DNA of 64,000 bases from Oscillospiraceae bacterium (GTDB lineage Bacteria; Bacillota; Clostridia; Oscillospirales; Acutalibacteraceae): positions 62,001 through 126,000 of the forward strand of contig CACWPS010000001.1 of NCBI GenBank assembly GCA_902762875.1, given 5' to 3'. The position numbers and the translations under genes are program-made. The notes below the pieces were generated by a model, which made no database searches, was not told the DNA's origin, and saw only the letters and a program-made list of their open reading frames with translations. How positions within the stretch are numbered: the first letter of the stretch is position 1; each line of letters begins with the position of its first letter. Shown here in pieces: positions 26,359-35,031 of the stretch.

Positions 26359-27534
26359 ATGTCTATTAATTCTATTGAAAACGCAACCAGATATTCAGCA
26401 GAGCTTGATAAAATGTTTGCACAGAAGAGTGCAACAGGCTTTTTTGCAGACAATGCCCTCGCCGCTAAGTTTGTAGGTGCTAAAACCGTAATAATCCCCG
26501 ATGTGGATTTTCAGGGTCTTGCGGACTATGACCGTGACACCGGCTTTACAAAGGGTGCTATTACCGTAGCCAACACCTCCTACACAATGGCGATGGACCG
26601 TGCCCGTTCGTTACAGATTGACCGTGAGGATATGAGCGAGACAGGTATTGCAAACCTTGCAGGCAAGATTTTGGGCGAATATGTACGCACTAAGGTGGTT
26701 CCCGAGTGCGACGCTTATGTAATCTCTAAGCTGGCGGGTCTTGCCGCTACAAGAGCAAACCTTATAAACGGCGACACCGAAAAGCCCTATGAGGCACTTT
26801 GCGGTCTTATAAACGAGGTGCAGTCGGTTGTGGGATATGATGAGGAGCTGGTTGCCTTTGTGGACAGCTATATGTATGCGGCGCTCCAGAACTCTGCCGA
26901 AATTTCCCGTATGATTACCGTTTCCGATTTTACACAGGGCGACATCACCCTAAAGGTAAAATCAATCAACGGCGTGGCTATTATACCCGTGGTTTCCGAG
27001 CGTATGAAGACTGCCTACACCTTCAACAGCGGTGAGAACGGGGGCTTTGTACCGGCAGAAAATTCAAGAGAGGTATATATGCTGGTTTGTCCTAAGAGCG
27101 GAGCACACCTTGTTAAGAAAACCGAGAAGATGAGAATTTTCACCCCCGAGCAGAACATTGATGCCGACGCTTACAAGTTTGACTACCGTATTTATTACGA
27201 TGTCTTTGTAAACAAGAGCGGTCTTGATGCAGTTTGGGCTTGGATTTCTCCCGAAATCACAATTTCTTCACAGCCTGCCAATAAGACTGTGACCTCGGGC
27301 AGTATCAGCGGTAACCTTTCGGTAACCGCAACAAGTGAGGCTACGCTTACCTACCAGTGGTACTCCTGCGCTGATGAAAACGGAAAATCTCCCGTTAAGA
27401 TAAGCGGTGCTACAAGCGCAACCTACGCTATCCCCACCACACTTGAAAAGGGCAAATATTATTACTTTGTAAAGATTTTGGCAAATGGTATTGCAGGAAC
27501 AGCCTCTAAGGTTGTAACGGTTACCGTAAACTAA
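26359..27534 (+). CDS. Major capsid protein with C-terminal Ig-like domain
   Basis: 391 aa. Residues about 1-295 look like an HK97-fold capsid protein of the P22/N4gp56-like kind: an N-terminal arm (NSIENATRYSAELDKMFAQ), then GFTKGAITVANTSYTMAMDR, SYMYAALQNSAEISRM and KINGVAIIPV-type beta segments. Residues about 300-391 form a bacterial Ig-like domain (SSQPANKTVTSGS ... LTYQWYS ... ISGATSATYAIP ... KGKYYYFVKI), which in phages decorates the capsid outside. AAGGAGA lies 7-8 bases before ATG. The gene is intact. A strong hairpin follows in the spacer before the portal gene. Confidence 0.8.
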   Translation: MSINSIENATRYSAELDKMFAQKSATGFFADNALAAKFVGAKTVIIPDVDFQGLADYDRDTGFTKGAITVANTSYTMAMDRARSLQIDREDMSETGIANLAGKILGEYVRTKVVPECDAYVISKLAGLAATRANLINGDTEKPYEALCGLINEVQSVVGYDEELVAFVDSYMYAALQNSAEISRMITVSDFTQGDITLKVKSINGVAIIPVVSERMKTAYTFNSGENGGFVPAENSREVYMLVCPKSGAHLVKKTEKMRIFTPEQNIDADAYKFDYRIYYDVFVNKSGLDAVWAWISPEITISSQPANKTVTSGSISGNLSVTATSEATLTYQWYSCADENGKSPVKISGATSATYAIPTTLEKGKYYYFVKILANGIAGTASKVVTVTVN

Positions 27535-27551
27535 GGAAAAATATATCAAAA

Positions 27552-27580
27552 GCTTAAGGGGAGCGGGTCTCCCCTTAAGC
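27552..27580 (+). promoter_or_regulatory. Intercistronic hairpin after the capsid gene
   Basis: GCTTAAGGGGAG (27552-27563) and CTCCCCTTAAGC (27569-27580) form a perfect 12-bp stem with a CGGGT loop. No U-run follows, so it looks like an mRNA-stability or processing element that could keep capsid message above portal message. Confidence 0.6.
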
Positions 27581-27661
27581 AAAGGCGAAAATCCGCCCTT
27601 TAAAATCGGGTTCGGATTTGTCGGCTTTGCTTAATCAGGTTTATCGAAAGGGAGAAATTAT

Positions 27662-29230
27662 ATGAACAGTAAGCCTTTTGAAATTTACAGCGAATACCGC
27701 ACCGCATTGGATTTTAAGGCGGGGCTCGGACAGCGGGGAATGTATGAGCAAAACCGCATTAATGAGAGGTTCTACATCGGGGACCAATGGTACGGCGCTA
27801 AATGCGGAAATGACCGTCCCCTTGTAAGACACAATGTTATAAAGCGTATAGGGGAATACAAAATGTCCCAGATATTAGGAAACCCGCTAACCGTAAGCTT
27901 TTCGGCAGAGGGTGTGTCTACTGCTTTAGACGGTACGCATAACAAGGAGACCGAAGAAATTAACGGTATAATGTCCTTACTTGGCGGATACTACAATGTT
28001 ACGGCAGAGCGGGTGAATTTAAGTCAGCTTTATGAACAGGTGCTCCGCGACGCCTATATTACAGGTACGGGAGTGCTTTACACCTATTGGGACGGCGAAA
28101 TAAGAACAGGACTGTTTGCCGACGAGCAAAAAACCGTACCGGTTAAAGGCGACATAGCCTGCGAGGTGCTTAATATTGAGAATGTTTTTTTCGGAGACCC
28201 TTATGTAAAAGAGGTGCAAAAGCAACCCTATATTATTATTTCAAGCTGTCGTGAAACCGAGGAGGTAATACGGGAAGCAAGGCGCTACGGGGCTGATATT
28301 CCAACGCTAAGAGCTATTGAAGACGGTGCGTCCGACGGAAAAATCACGGTGCTTACAAAGCTTTATAAGGAATATAAATCCGACGGGAGCTATACAATTA
28401 AAAGTGTAAAGGTGACCGAAAATGCCCTTGTGCGTAAAGATTTTGATACGGGGCTGAGGCTTTATCCCATTGCGCTGTTCTCTTGGGAGAGTGGCGGCGG
28501 AATTATTTACGGGGAAAGCGAGATTACATATCTAATACCAAACCAGATAGCCATTAACCGTATGATAACGGCTAATGTTTGGTCGGCCATGACTACAGGT
28601 ATGCCTATGCTTGTTGTAAACGGCGACACAGTGCCCGAGGGAATAACAAACGAGCCTGGGCAGATAATAAAGGTCTTCGGTACAAATGAAGAGGTTGCGG
28701 GAGCGGTAAGATATGTTGCACCCCCTGATTTCTCAAAGAATTTTGACAGCAGTGCACAGTCCCTTATCAACAATACTTTAACCCAAAGCGGTGCGAATGA
28801 GGTGGCTTTAGGCGACAGCCGAGCAGACAATGCAAGCGCACTTATTACCCTGCGTGATGCGGCGGTAATGCCGTTGCAGATAATAAAGAACCGCTTTTAT
28901 TCCTTTGCGGAGGATATTTCACGGATTTGGGCAGATTTCTGGATTGCTTGCTACGGCAACAGGAAAATGAAGCTTTCGGACGATGGGGGGATACGCTATG
29001 TACCCTTTGAATCGGAGCGTTTAAAGGGAATGCTTATAAACGCAAAGATAGAGGTCGGCGCAGGAACAGTATACAGCGAGCGGGAATGCACAAATACCCT
29101 TATAACCCTTTATGAAAAGGGTATTATCGACCGTGTCCAACTGCTTAACCGTTTGCCTGAGGGTATAGTGCCCGACAAAAACGGTCTTATAAAGGATATT
29201 AAGGAGGAAAAAACCGATGACGGGGTATGA
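27662..29230 (+). CDS. Phage portal protein
   Basis: 522 aa. Portal-like features: RFYIGDQWYG (about 40) and NVIKRIGEYKMSQILGNP (about 60) near the N-terminus, VLRDAYITGTGVLYTYWDG (about 126), FPIALFSWESGG-like and YGESEITYLIPNQIAINRM (about 285) in the wing/stem, and SQSLINNTLTQSGANEVALG-like helices later. The length suits short-tailed or SPP1-like portals. It forms the dodecameric vertex through which DNA passes. AAAGGGAG sits 8 bases before ATG. Here it lies downstream of the capsid gene, the reverse of the common order. It overlaps the next gene by 14 bases. Confidence 0.82.
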   Translation: MNSKPFEIYSEYRTALDFKAGLGQRGMYEQNRINERFYIGDQWYGAKCGNDRPLVRHNVIKRIGEYKMSQILGNPLTVSFSAEGVSTALDGTHNKETEEINGIMSLLGGYYNVTAERVNLSQLYEQVLRDAYITGTGVLYTYWDGEIRTGLFADEQKTVPVKGDIACEVLNIENVFFGDPYVKEVQKQPYIIISSCRETEEVIREARRYGADIPTLRAIEDGASDGKITVLTKLYKEYKSDGSYTIKSVKVTENALVRKDFDTGLRLYPIALFSWESGGGIIYGESEITYLIPNQIAINRMITANVWSAMTTGMPMLVVNGDTVPEGITNEPGQIIKVFGTNEEVAGAVRYVAPPDFSKNFDSSAQSLINNTLTQSGANEVALGDSRADNASALITLRDAAVMPLQIIKNRFYSFAEDISRIWADFWIACYGNRKMKLSDDGGIRYVPFESERLKGMLINAKIEVGAGTVYSERECTNTLITLYEKGIIDRVQLLNRLPEGIVPDKNGLIKDIKEEKTDDGV

Positions 29231-29564
29231 TGTTATAAAAAGAGCGATGCACCTACTTGGATATTCGGGGCAAGAGGGTGACCCCAGCGAATCAAACAGT
29301 ACGGCGTTAAAGGGACTTGAAATAATCAATCAGCTTTTGCCCGATTTAAACTGTAACGGTATTTTTTCACTTTTGGATTCTCTTGAAATTCCTAAAGCGA
29401 AGGAGGAGGCGCTCATCTACGGTGCGGCAATGCTTTTAGCTCTTACCGAAGGCGATGCAAACAAAAATCACCTGTTTGCCGAAATGTATAACGCAAAACG
29501 GGCAACTGCGCTGGCGGAAATATCGGGTGTAAAGGATACGCTTCCAAAAGTGATAACGGGGTAG
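29217..29564 (+). CDS. Putative head-tail connector (adaptor) protein
   Basis: 115 aa, helical. It begins MTGYDVIKRAMHLLGYSG and contains ALKGLEIINQLLPDLN and EEALIYGAAMLLALTEGDANKNHLFAEMYNAKRA. This resembles gp6/gp4-like adaptors that dock under the portal; the pattern of a short helical protein right after a portal gene supports it. It overlaps the portal gene by 14 bases and has AAGGAGG 11-12 bases upstream. Confidence 0.6.
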   Translation: MTGYDVIKRAMHLLGYSGQEGDPSESNSTALKGLEIINQLLPDLNCNGIFSLLDSLEIPKAKEEALIYGAAMLLALTEGDANKNHLFAEMYNAKRATALAEISGVKDTLPKVITG

Positions 29565-29569
29565 AAAAT

Positions 29570-31624
29570 ATGAAATTCGAATCATTACAGCGTAACGAAC
29601 AAAAAACCTTTAAGGTGCGGGGCTTTAAATCGGGGACCGTCACCTCGTCTCTTGCGTGCGATATTCCCGACAACGCACTTTGCGAAAGCGAAAATATGCG
29701 GTACGAGGGTGGCGTTTTATGTACGAGAGCGGGACTTAACGCCGATTCGGGAAATATAATTAAAAGTGAAAATCCGCCCGCTTATGACACATTTTCCTAT
29801 AAGGTTACCGATTTCGGTGTCTACATAGACGGCAATTACAAGAAAATTGCAATAGAGGAATACTGCCAAGACGACTCAATTTATTATTGCAATATATTTT
29901 TTGTGGGTGCAGACGGAAACAGCTCTGCGGCGGGCAATTTAATTTTTAACCGTATTACCTTTGAGGATTTTTACCAGCCCACAAACATTCTTTTTTACAG
30001 CGCCAGTCCTGTAGAGGGCGCAGGCGTATTTGCCCTTGTGTGTACCCGCAACATATACAATTACTCTCAAGCAAGCTACTTGGTGTATGAGCTTGAAAGC
30101 GGCTTAAGCTCTTGGAAGGAGCTACACAACTTCTATGTTCCCGTGGTTTATATGAACGGCAGAGGCAACCGCTATGAGGAATCAAGGTCTTTAGGCTTTG
30201 CTTATACGGGAACGCCTATGTTTTTGGAATCCCGCAATATGCTCACCGAACGCTTTAAGGCATACTTCACCTCGGACGGTTATTCTTCTTCTTTCAGGCT
30301 TCCCTTTACCAATCTTAATGATGATATTGTTCAGTGCCGTATTTATATGAGCTCGACCGAATATACCGATTGGGTAATTATGGACTCTCAAAGTTCGGTC
30401 ACAACTACCTTTGGTAATGCACGGGTAACTCTTACGGTAAACCGCGAAAAGGGTATGCTTAGTTTTACATGTGACGGCGGCGATTATTCAGTACCGCTGA
30501 TGAACAAGTATTACGAGAACAATATATGCGTTATTGCAGGTAAAGCCCTTGAAAACGGCATTGAAAGCGCTGTTTCCTCAACCTGCTGTGCGGTGCTTGG
30601 CTCAAGGCTTGTTTTCTCGGGCGGAACAGACAGGGGCAGGGTAATAAGCGTGCGCACAGATAAGCCCCTGTACTTTCCCTGTGATTCCTCATATAAAATA
30701 GGCGGGGAAGACGGAATTAATGCGCTTTTAAGCTTTAATAACGGAATTTTAGCCTTTAAGCAGAATGAAATATACACCCTTACACTTAAAAACGGTAACG
30801 CCATAAATTCAACCTCACTGCTTGCGGATGACGATTCGGTGTTCTATACTAAGGACACCTTTACCGCCAAAAAAATCAGCGGGGACAAGGGACTTAAAAA
30901 TAAATATTCCTGCCTGCTTTGCGGAAATGAGGCGATATGGCTCGGAAGCGACAGGGCGGTTTATGCGATTAGCACATCTTCTTTTGAAATTACAAAGCTT
31001 TCTGCAAATATTGACAGATATTTAACCTCGTTAAGTGAAAGCGAGGCAAGTAATATTTTTGCAGTTCATAATGACAACCGTTACCTGTTGCTTTTAGGAA
31101 AAAAAGCTGTTATAATGGATTACCGAAACGGGGGACTTAAAAACCCTGCTTGGTATGTTTGGAGCTTTCAGAATAATAATGTGTTGGGCGGATTTTCTTC
31201 TTTGGGTCAGCTGTACCTTTTTAGTACGGGAACTGACGGCAGAGTATTTTATACAGCCAAGCTTTCGGGCACAGATGACACCGATATTTGCCGAAGCGAT
31301 GATGAGCCTGTTATAAATAAATACTCTGTTGCAGGTATGGCGGTGACAAAGGGCTTTGATTTCGGCAGTATGTCAAATAAAAAGCTTATTGACAGTATAA
31401 ATATTTCTGCCTCATCAAAGGCAAGGCTTGAAATCTTTATTAACGGAAGGTCTTTAGATATTTTAGACTTAGGAGTGCCCGATATAGACTATACCTGCGG
31501 GACCCTTAAATCCGTAAAGCTTATACCGCATTTAAGACCTGTAAAATCACTTCAGCTTAAATTCAGCTCCGACGGTGCTTTCTCCTTGGGAGAGCTTATT
31601 ATCAATTACAGAGAAACGCTTTAA
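29570..31624 (+). CDS. Beta-propeller virion protein, nozzle/tail-hub-like
   Basis: 684 aa, beta-rich. The N-terminus SLACDIPDNALCESENMRYEGGVLCTRAGL has the pattern 'every position D..AL.. ..NMR..G.L.TR.GL' seen in phage tail-nozzle/stabiliser proteins (quoted here only as the first part ALCESENMRY). The middle part SGGTDRGRVISVRTDKPLYFP, then GGEDGINALLSF and GILAFKQNEIYTL (about 345-405), matches the propeller blades of such proteins ('SG..PNR.YYS....P.YFP'). It would close the connector after packaging. No tail fibre, spike or tape measure gene follows. Exact role uncertain. Confidence 0.5.
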   Translation: MKFESLQRNEQKTFKVRGFKSGTVTSSLACDIPDNALCESENMRYEGGVLCTRAGLNADSGNIIKSENPPAYDTFSYKVTDFGVYIDGNYKKIAIEEYCQDDSIYYCNIFFVGADGNSSAAGNLIFNRITFEDFYQPTNILFYSASPVEGAGVFALVCTRNIYNYSQASYLVYELESGLSSWKELHNFYVPVVYMNGRGNRYEESRSLGFAYTGTPMFLESRNMLTERFKAYFTSDGYSSSFRLPFTNLNDDIVQCRIYMSSTEYTDWVIMDSQSSVTTTFGNARVTLTVNREKGMLSFTCDGGDYSVPLMNKYYENNICVIAGKALENGIESAVSSTCCAVLGSRLVFSGGTDRGRVISVRTDKPLYFPCDSSYKIGGEDGINALLSFNNGILAFKQNEIYTLTLKNGNAINSTSLLADDDSVFYTKDTFTAKKISGDKGLKNKYSCLLCGNEAIWLGSDRAVYAISTSSFEITKLSANIDRYLTSLSESEASNIFAVHNDNRYLLLLGKKAVIMDYRNGGLKNPAWYVWSFQNNNVLGGFSSLGQLYLFSTGTDGRVFYTAKLSGTDDTDICRSDDEPVINKYSVAGMAVTKGFDFGSMSNKKLIDSINISASSKARLEIFINGRSLDILDLGVPDIDYTCGTLKSVKLIPHLRPVKSLQLKFSSDGAFSLGELIINYRETL

Positions 31625-31641
31625 TTTTTAAGGGTGGTGCT

Positions 31642-32841
31642 ATGAAAAAGCTAATCGTTTGTTTGCTTGTTTTTTGCCTTTTGCTTGCAGGTTGTACCCC
31701 CGAAAACAGTAGCAGTCTTTCAGATGAAAGCGAGAAGCTTACTTATAAAAACTCCTCTGTTTCGGGAGTGTGGCTGTCATTCAGCGAGATAAATTCTATG
31801 CTCGAAAGCGAGGCGGGCTTTAAGGCGGAATTTGATAAGGTTATAGAAAACTGCCAAGCCCTTAAAATAGGGGAAATATATGTACATATAAGGGCTTTTT
31901 GCGATTCGCTCTTTCAATCGGATTACTTTCCGCTTATAAATAACGCTAAGAATATTGATTTTGACCCGTTTCAATATATAATAGATGCCTGTCATACCTC
32001 GGGAATAAAGGTGCACGCTTGGATAAACCCCTACAGAGTACTTACCTCTTCAAGCGATAAGGAGGCCTTAGACCACGAAAGCCCCGCATACAAATGGCTT
32101 AGTGACGAAAGCACAGAAAACGATAAAAATGTCTGCTGTTTTGACGGGATTTACTTAAATCCTGCCGAACCTGAGGTGAGAGAGCTTGTGATAAACGGAA
32201 TTCGGGAGGTGCTTAGCAAATACGAGGTGGACGGCATTCACTTTGACGATTATTTTTATCCCACAACCGAACCGGAGTTTGATTCGGCAAGCTATGAAAA
32301 ATACGCCTCGGAAACCGAAAATCCCCTTTCCCTTGCCGATTGGAGACGGGCGAATGTTAATGCCTTAATATCGGGCTGCTATACCGCCGTAAAGTTTTAC
32401 GGTAAGGACATTGCTTTTACAGTAAGTCCTATGGCTTCTATCGAAAAAAACTATAACGAGCTTTATGCCGATGTTAAGACTTGGGTGGAAAGCGGATGTT
32501 TGGATGCTGTAATCCCACAGCTATATTTCGGCTTCGATTATCCTGATAGGGAGTTCTGCTTCGATAACCTGCTCGACGAATGGATTGAGCTTTCAAAGGT
32601 AAATACAGAGGTTGAGCTTAAAATCGGGCTTGCTCCCTACAAAATAGGGACGGACTCAGAGGCGGACAGGGAGGAATGGAACACCTCGGAGGATATAATC
32701 GCAAGACAGGCGGAGATTTGCTATAAGAACGGTAGCGTATCGGGGTATGTGTTCTTTTCCTATTCCTCGCTTTTTTCAGACAAGGAGCTTAATACAAAAC
32801 AGCGTGAAAAACTGAATAACATTACAAATTTTTACAGATGA
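31642..32841 (+). CDS. GHL10-type (DUF187/YngK-like) lipoprotein
   Basis: 399 aa. Signal peptide with lipobox LLLAGC (lipidated Cys at 18). The rest is a TIM-barrel glycosyl-hydrolase-like 10 domain: GVWLSFSEINSML (about 44), HIRAFCDSLFQSDYFP (about 81), AWINPYRV (about 125), GIYLNPAEPEVREL (about 170) and VDGIHFDDYFYP (about 199, with likely acidic catalytic residues). The family is associated with cell-envelope glycans, substrate not established. It starts 17 bases after the phage cassette with GGGTGG as ribosome site and no terminator between, so it may be in the same transcript. A long hairpin follows it. Confidence 0.8.
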   Translation: MKKLIVCLLVFCLLLAGCTPENSSSLSDESEKLTYKNSSVSGVWLSFSEINSMLESEAGFKAEFDKVIENCQALKIGEIYVHIRAFCDSLFQSDYFPLINNAKNIDFDPFQYIIDACHTSGIKVHAWINPYRVLTSSSDKEALDHESPAYKWLSDESTENDKNVCCFDGIYLNPAEPEVRELVINGIREVLSKYEVDGIHFDDYFYPTTEPEFDSASYEKYASETENPLSLADWRRANVNALISGCYTAVKFYGKDIAFTVSPMASIEKNYNELYADVKTWVESGCLDAVIPQLYFGFDYPDREFCFDNLLDEWIELSKVNTEVELKIGLAPYKIGTDSEADREEWNTSEDIIARQAEICYKNGSVSGYVFFSYSSLFSDKELNTKQREKLNNITNFYR

Positions 32842-32905
32842 ATACTAAACTTTTAAAAATTTCTTTCCATAATTAAATATAAAAAACAATTCATTGTATG
32901 CAAAA

Positions 32906-32951
32906 AGATGTCGATATTTGTTAAATATTAACAAATATCGACATCTAACTT
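32906..32951. terminator. Long perfect hairpin between the GHL10 gene and glgB
   Basis: 19-bp perfect inverted repeat with loop ATA (arms 32906-32924 and 32928-32946), flanked by AAAA on the left and AACTTTTT on the right. It is most simply a bidirectional-looking Rho-independent terminator for the upstream unit. Confidence 0.75.
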
Positions 32952-32984
32952 TTTCGTTTGTTTCGGAAATTTAACAAAAATCAC

Positions 32985-33013
32985 TTGAAAAACACCGTAA
33001 ATGCTGTTATAAT
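32985..33013 (+). promoter_or_regulatory. Promoter of the glycogen operon
   Basis: TTGAAA (32985-32990), 17 bases, TATAAT (33008-33013), about 73 bases before the glgB start. Confidence 0.75.
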
Positions 33014-33086
33014 AAATACATAAAAAGGTGACAGCGGTATTTCACGGGAAGGAAATTCGGCTGTCAGCAAAATAAAGAGGTGCGAA

Positions 33087-34991
33087 ATGAAGGATTTTAT
33101 TAAAAATTTCAGTTCGGGTATAACTTCAGAAGCATATAAATACTTCGGCTCGTTTTTAAAGGGTGATAATACCGTCTTTAGGGTCTGGGCACCGAATGCT
33201 GCGGCAGTTTCGGTTGTGGGTGATTTTAACAGCTGGGACAATGAGGCCAATCCTATGGAAAGGTCTGACGGCGGCATTTGGGAAACAAGCATAAAGGGAC
33301 TTAAAAATTTTGATACCTATAAATATGCGGTTACCGCAAGCGACGGTATGACTTGCTTCAAGTCCGACCCGTATGCAAGACATTACGAAACCGCACCTGC
33401 CAACGCTTCTAAAATTTACATTTCTGACTATGCTTGGAATGATGAAAAATGGAGTGCGGAGCAGAAGGTCAAGAATATATACGAATCCCCCGTTAATATA
33501 TATGAGCTTCACGCAGGCTCGTGGCGAAGATTTGAGGACGGCAGTTTTTATGATTATGTAACCTTAGCCCGAGAGCTTGCGAAATACCTTAAGAAAATGA
33601 ATTACACCCATGTGGAGCTTATGCCGGTTACCGAGTATCCCTTTGAGGGCTCCTGGGGTTATCAGGTGTCGGGCTATTTTGCCCCTACATCCCGTTACGG
33701 TACTCCCGATGATTTTAAGAAGTTTATCGATATTATGCACGAAAACGGTATCGGCGTAATACTTGACTGGGTTCCCGCCCATTTTCCCCGTGACGGGTTC
33801 GGGCTTTTCCGCTTTGACGGAACACCCTGCTACGAATATGCCGACCCCCGCAAGGGGGAGCATAAGGAATGGGGAACCGTTGTTTTTGACTACGGCAAGC
33901 CCCAGGTGAGAAACTTCCTTATTTCAAGTGCGGTTTACTGGATTAAGGAGTATCACATCGACGGACTCAGGGTTGATGCAGTTGCCTCAATGCTGTATCT
34001 CGACTATGGCCGTCAGGGCGGGGAATGGGTGCCTAATTCCTACGGCGGGCACGAAAATCTTGAGGCAATCGCCTTTTTAAAGGATTTAAATACCGCTACA
34101 TTTTCTGCTAATCCATCAGTTATGATGATAGCAGAGGAATCCACCGCTTGGCCCCTTGTTACGAAACCGCCGAAGGACGGAGGACTCGGCTTTAACTTCA
34201 AGTGGAATATGGGCTGGATGAACGATATGCTCCGATATATGTCCCTCGACCCGCTTTTCAGGAAGAACAATCACGATTGCCTGACCTTCTCCTTCTTCTA
34301 TGCTTTTTCGGAAAACTTTATTCTTCCGCTGTCCCACGATGAGGTGGTGCACGGGAAATGCTCAATGATTGAGAAAATGCCGGGCGAATATGATATGAAG
34401 TTCTCCTCTTTGCGTGCCTTTTATGCCTACATTATGGCGCATCCGGGCAAAAAGCTTTTGTTTATGGGTCAGGAATTTGCCCAGTTTATTGAGTGGAATT
34501 ATAAGCAGGAGCTTGACTGGCTGTTGCTTCAGTACGATAAGCACAGTATGATGCAGGATTATGTTGCCCAGCTTAATAAGTTTTATCTTAAGCATTCACA
34601 GCTTTGGGAAATTGACTATTCTTGGGAAGGCTTCTCTTGGATTTCTAACGACGATAATGCGCAGAGCGTTATTTCTTTCAGGCGTATTGATAAATCAGGA
34701 AACGAGCTTATTGCGGTTTGCAATTTTGTGCCTGTTGCAAGGGAAAACTATCGCATAGGAGTGCCCAAGAAGGGTTCGTACAAGAGGATTTTCTGCTCCG
34801 ACAGTAAGAGCTTCGGCGGCGTTACAGAGGATACGGCTGTAAGCTATAAGAGCGAAAAAATACCGATGCACGGCTATGAAGACTCCGTAAGCCTTGATAT
34901 TCCCGCAATGTCGGTAAGCTTTTACCGTGTTCCCGTGAGCAGAAAAACAGCATCACGGACAAATAGTAATAAATCGGCGACTAAAACATAA
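33087..34991 (+). CDS. glgB: 1,4-alpha-glucan branching enzyme
   Basis: 634 aa, GH13. An N-terminal CBM48 domain (about 25-115, VWAPNAAAVSVVGDFNSWD) leads to the barrel: LDWVPAHFPRDGFGLFRFDG (about 228), DGLRVDAVASMLYLDYGR with the nucleophile Asp (about 297), MMIAEEST with the acid Glu (about 349), and LSHDEVVHGKCSM with the third Asp (about 416). It makes alpha-1,6 branches in glycogen. GAGG-type site 7 bases before ATG. First gene of glgB-C-D-A. Confidence 0.95.
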   Translation: MKDFIKNFSSGITSEAYKYFGSFLKGDNTVFRVWAPNAAAVSVVGDFNSWDNEANPMERSDGGIWETSIKGLKNFDTYKYAVTASDGMTCFKSDPYARHYETAPANASKIYISDYAWNDEKWSAEQKVKNIYESPVNIYELHAGSWRRFEDGSFYDYVTLARELAKYLKKMNYTHVELMPVTEYPFEGSWGYQVSGYFAPTSRYGTPDDFKKFIDIMHENGIGVILDWVPAHFPRDGFGLFRFDGTPCYEYADPRKGEHKEWGTVVFDYGKPQVRNFLISSAVYWIKEYHIDGLRVDAVASMLYLDYGRQGGEWVPNSYGGHENLEAIAFLKDLNTATFSANPSVMMIAEESTAWPLVTKPPKDGGLGFNFKWNMGWMNDMLRYMSLDPLFRKNNHDCLTFSFFYAFSENFILPLSHDEVVHGKCSMIEKMPGEYDMKFSSLRAFYAYIMAHPGKKLLFMGQEFAQFIEWNYKQELDWLLLQYDKHSMMQDYVAQLNKFYLKHSQLWEIDYSWEGFSWISNDDNAQSVISFRRIDKSGNELIAVCNFVPVARENYRIGVPKKGSYKRIFCSDSKSFGGVTEDTAVSYKSEKIPMHGYEDSVSLDIPAMSVSFYRVPVSRKTASRTNSNKSATKT

Positions 34992-35031
34992 TATTATACA
35001 GTTATATTAATAAAATATAGGGAGTGTTGTT

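Noticed and set aside
26359..27534. Encapsulin instead of phage capsid
   Set aside because: The neighbouring terminase, portal and connector genes and the scaffold-like gene point to a phage head; encapsulins do not carry these.
31642..32841. Phage endolysin role for the GHL10 protein
   Set aside because: It has a lipoprotein signal and belongs to a family found widely as a host envelope protein; no lysis gene features such as a wall-binding repeat or adjacent holin.
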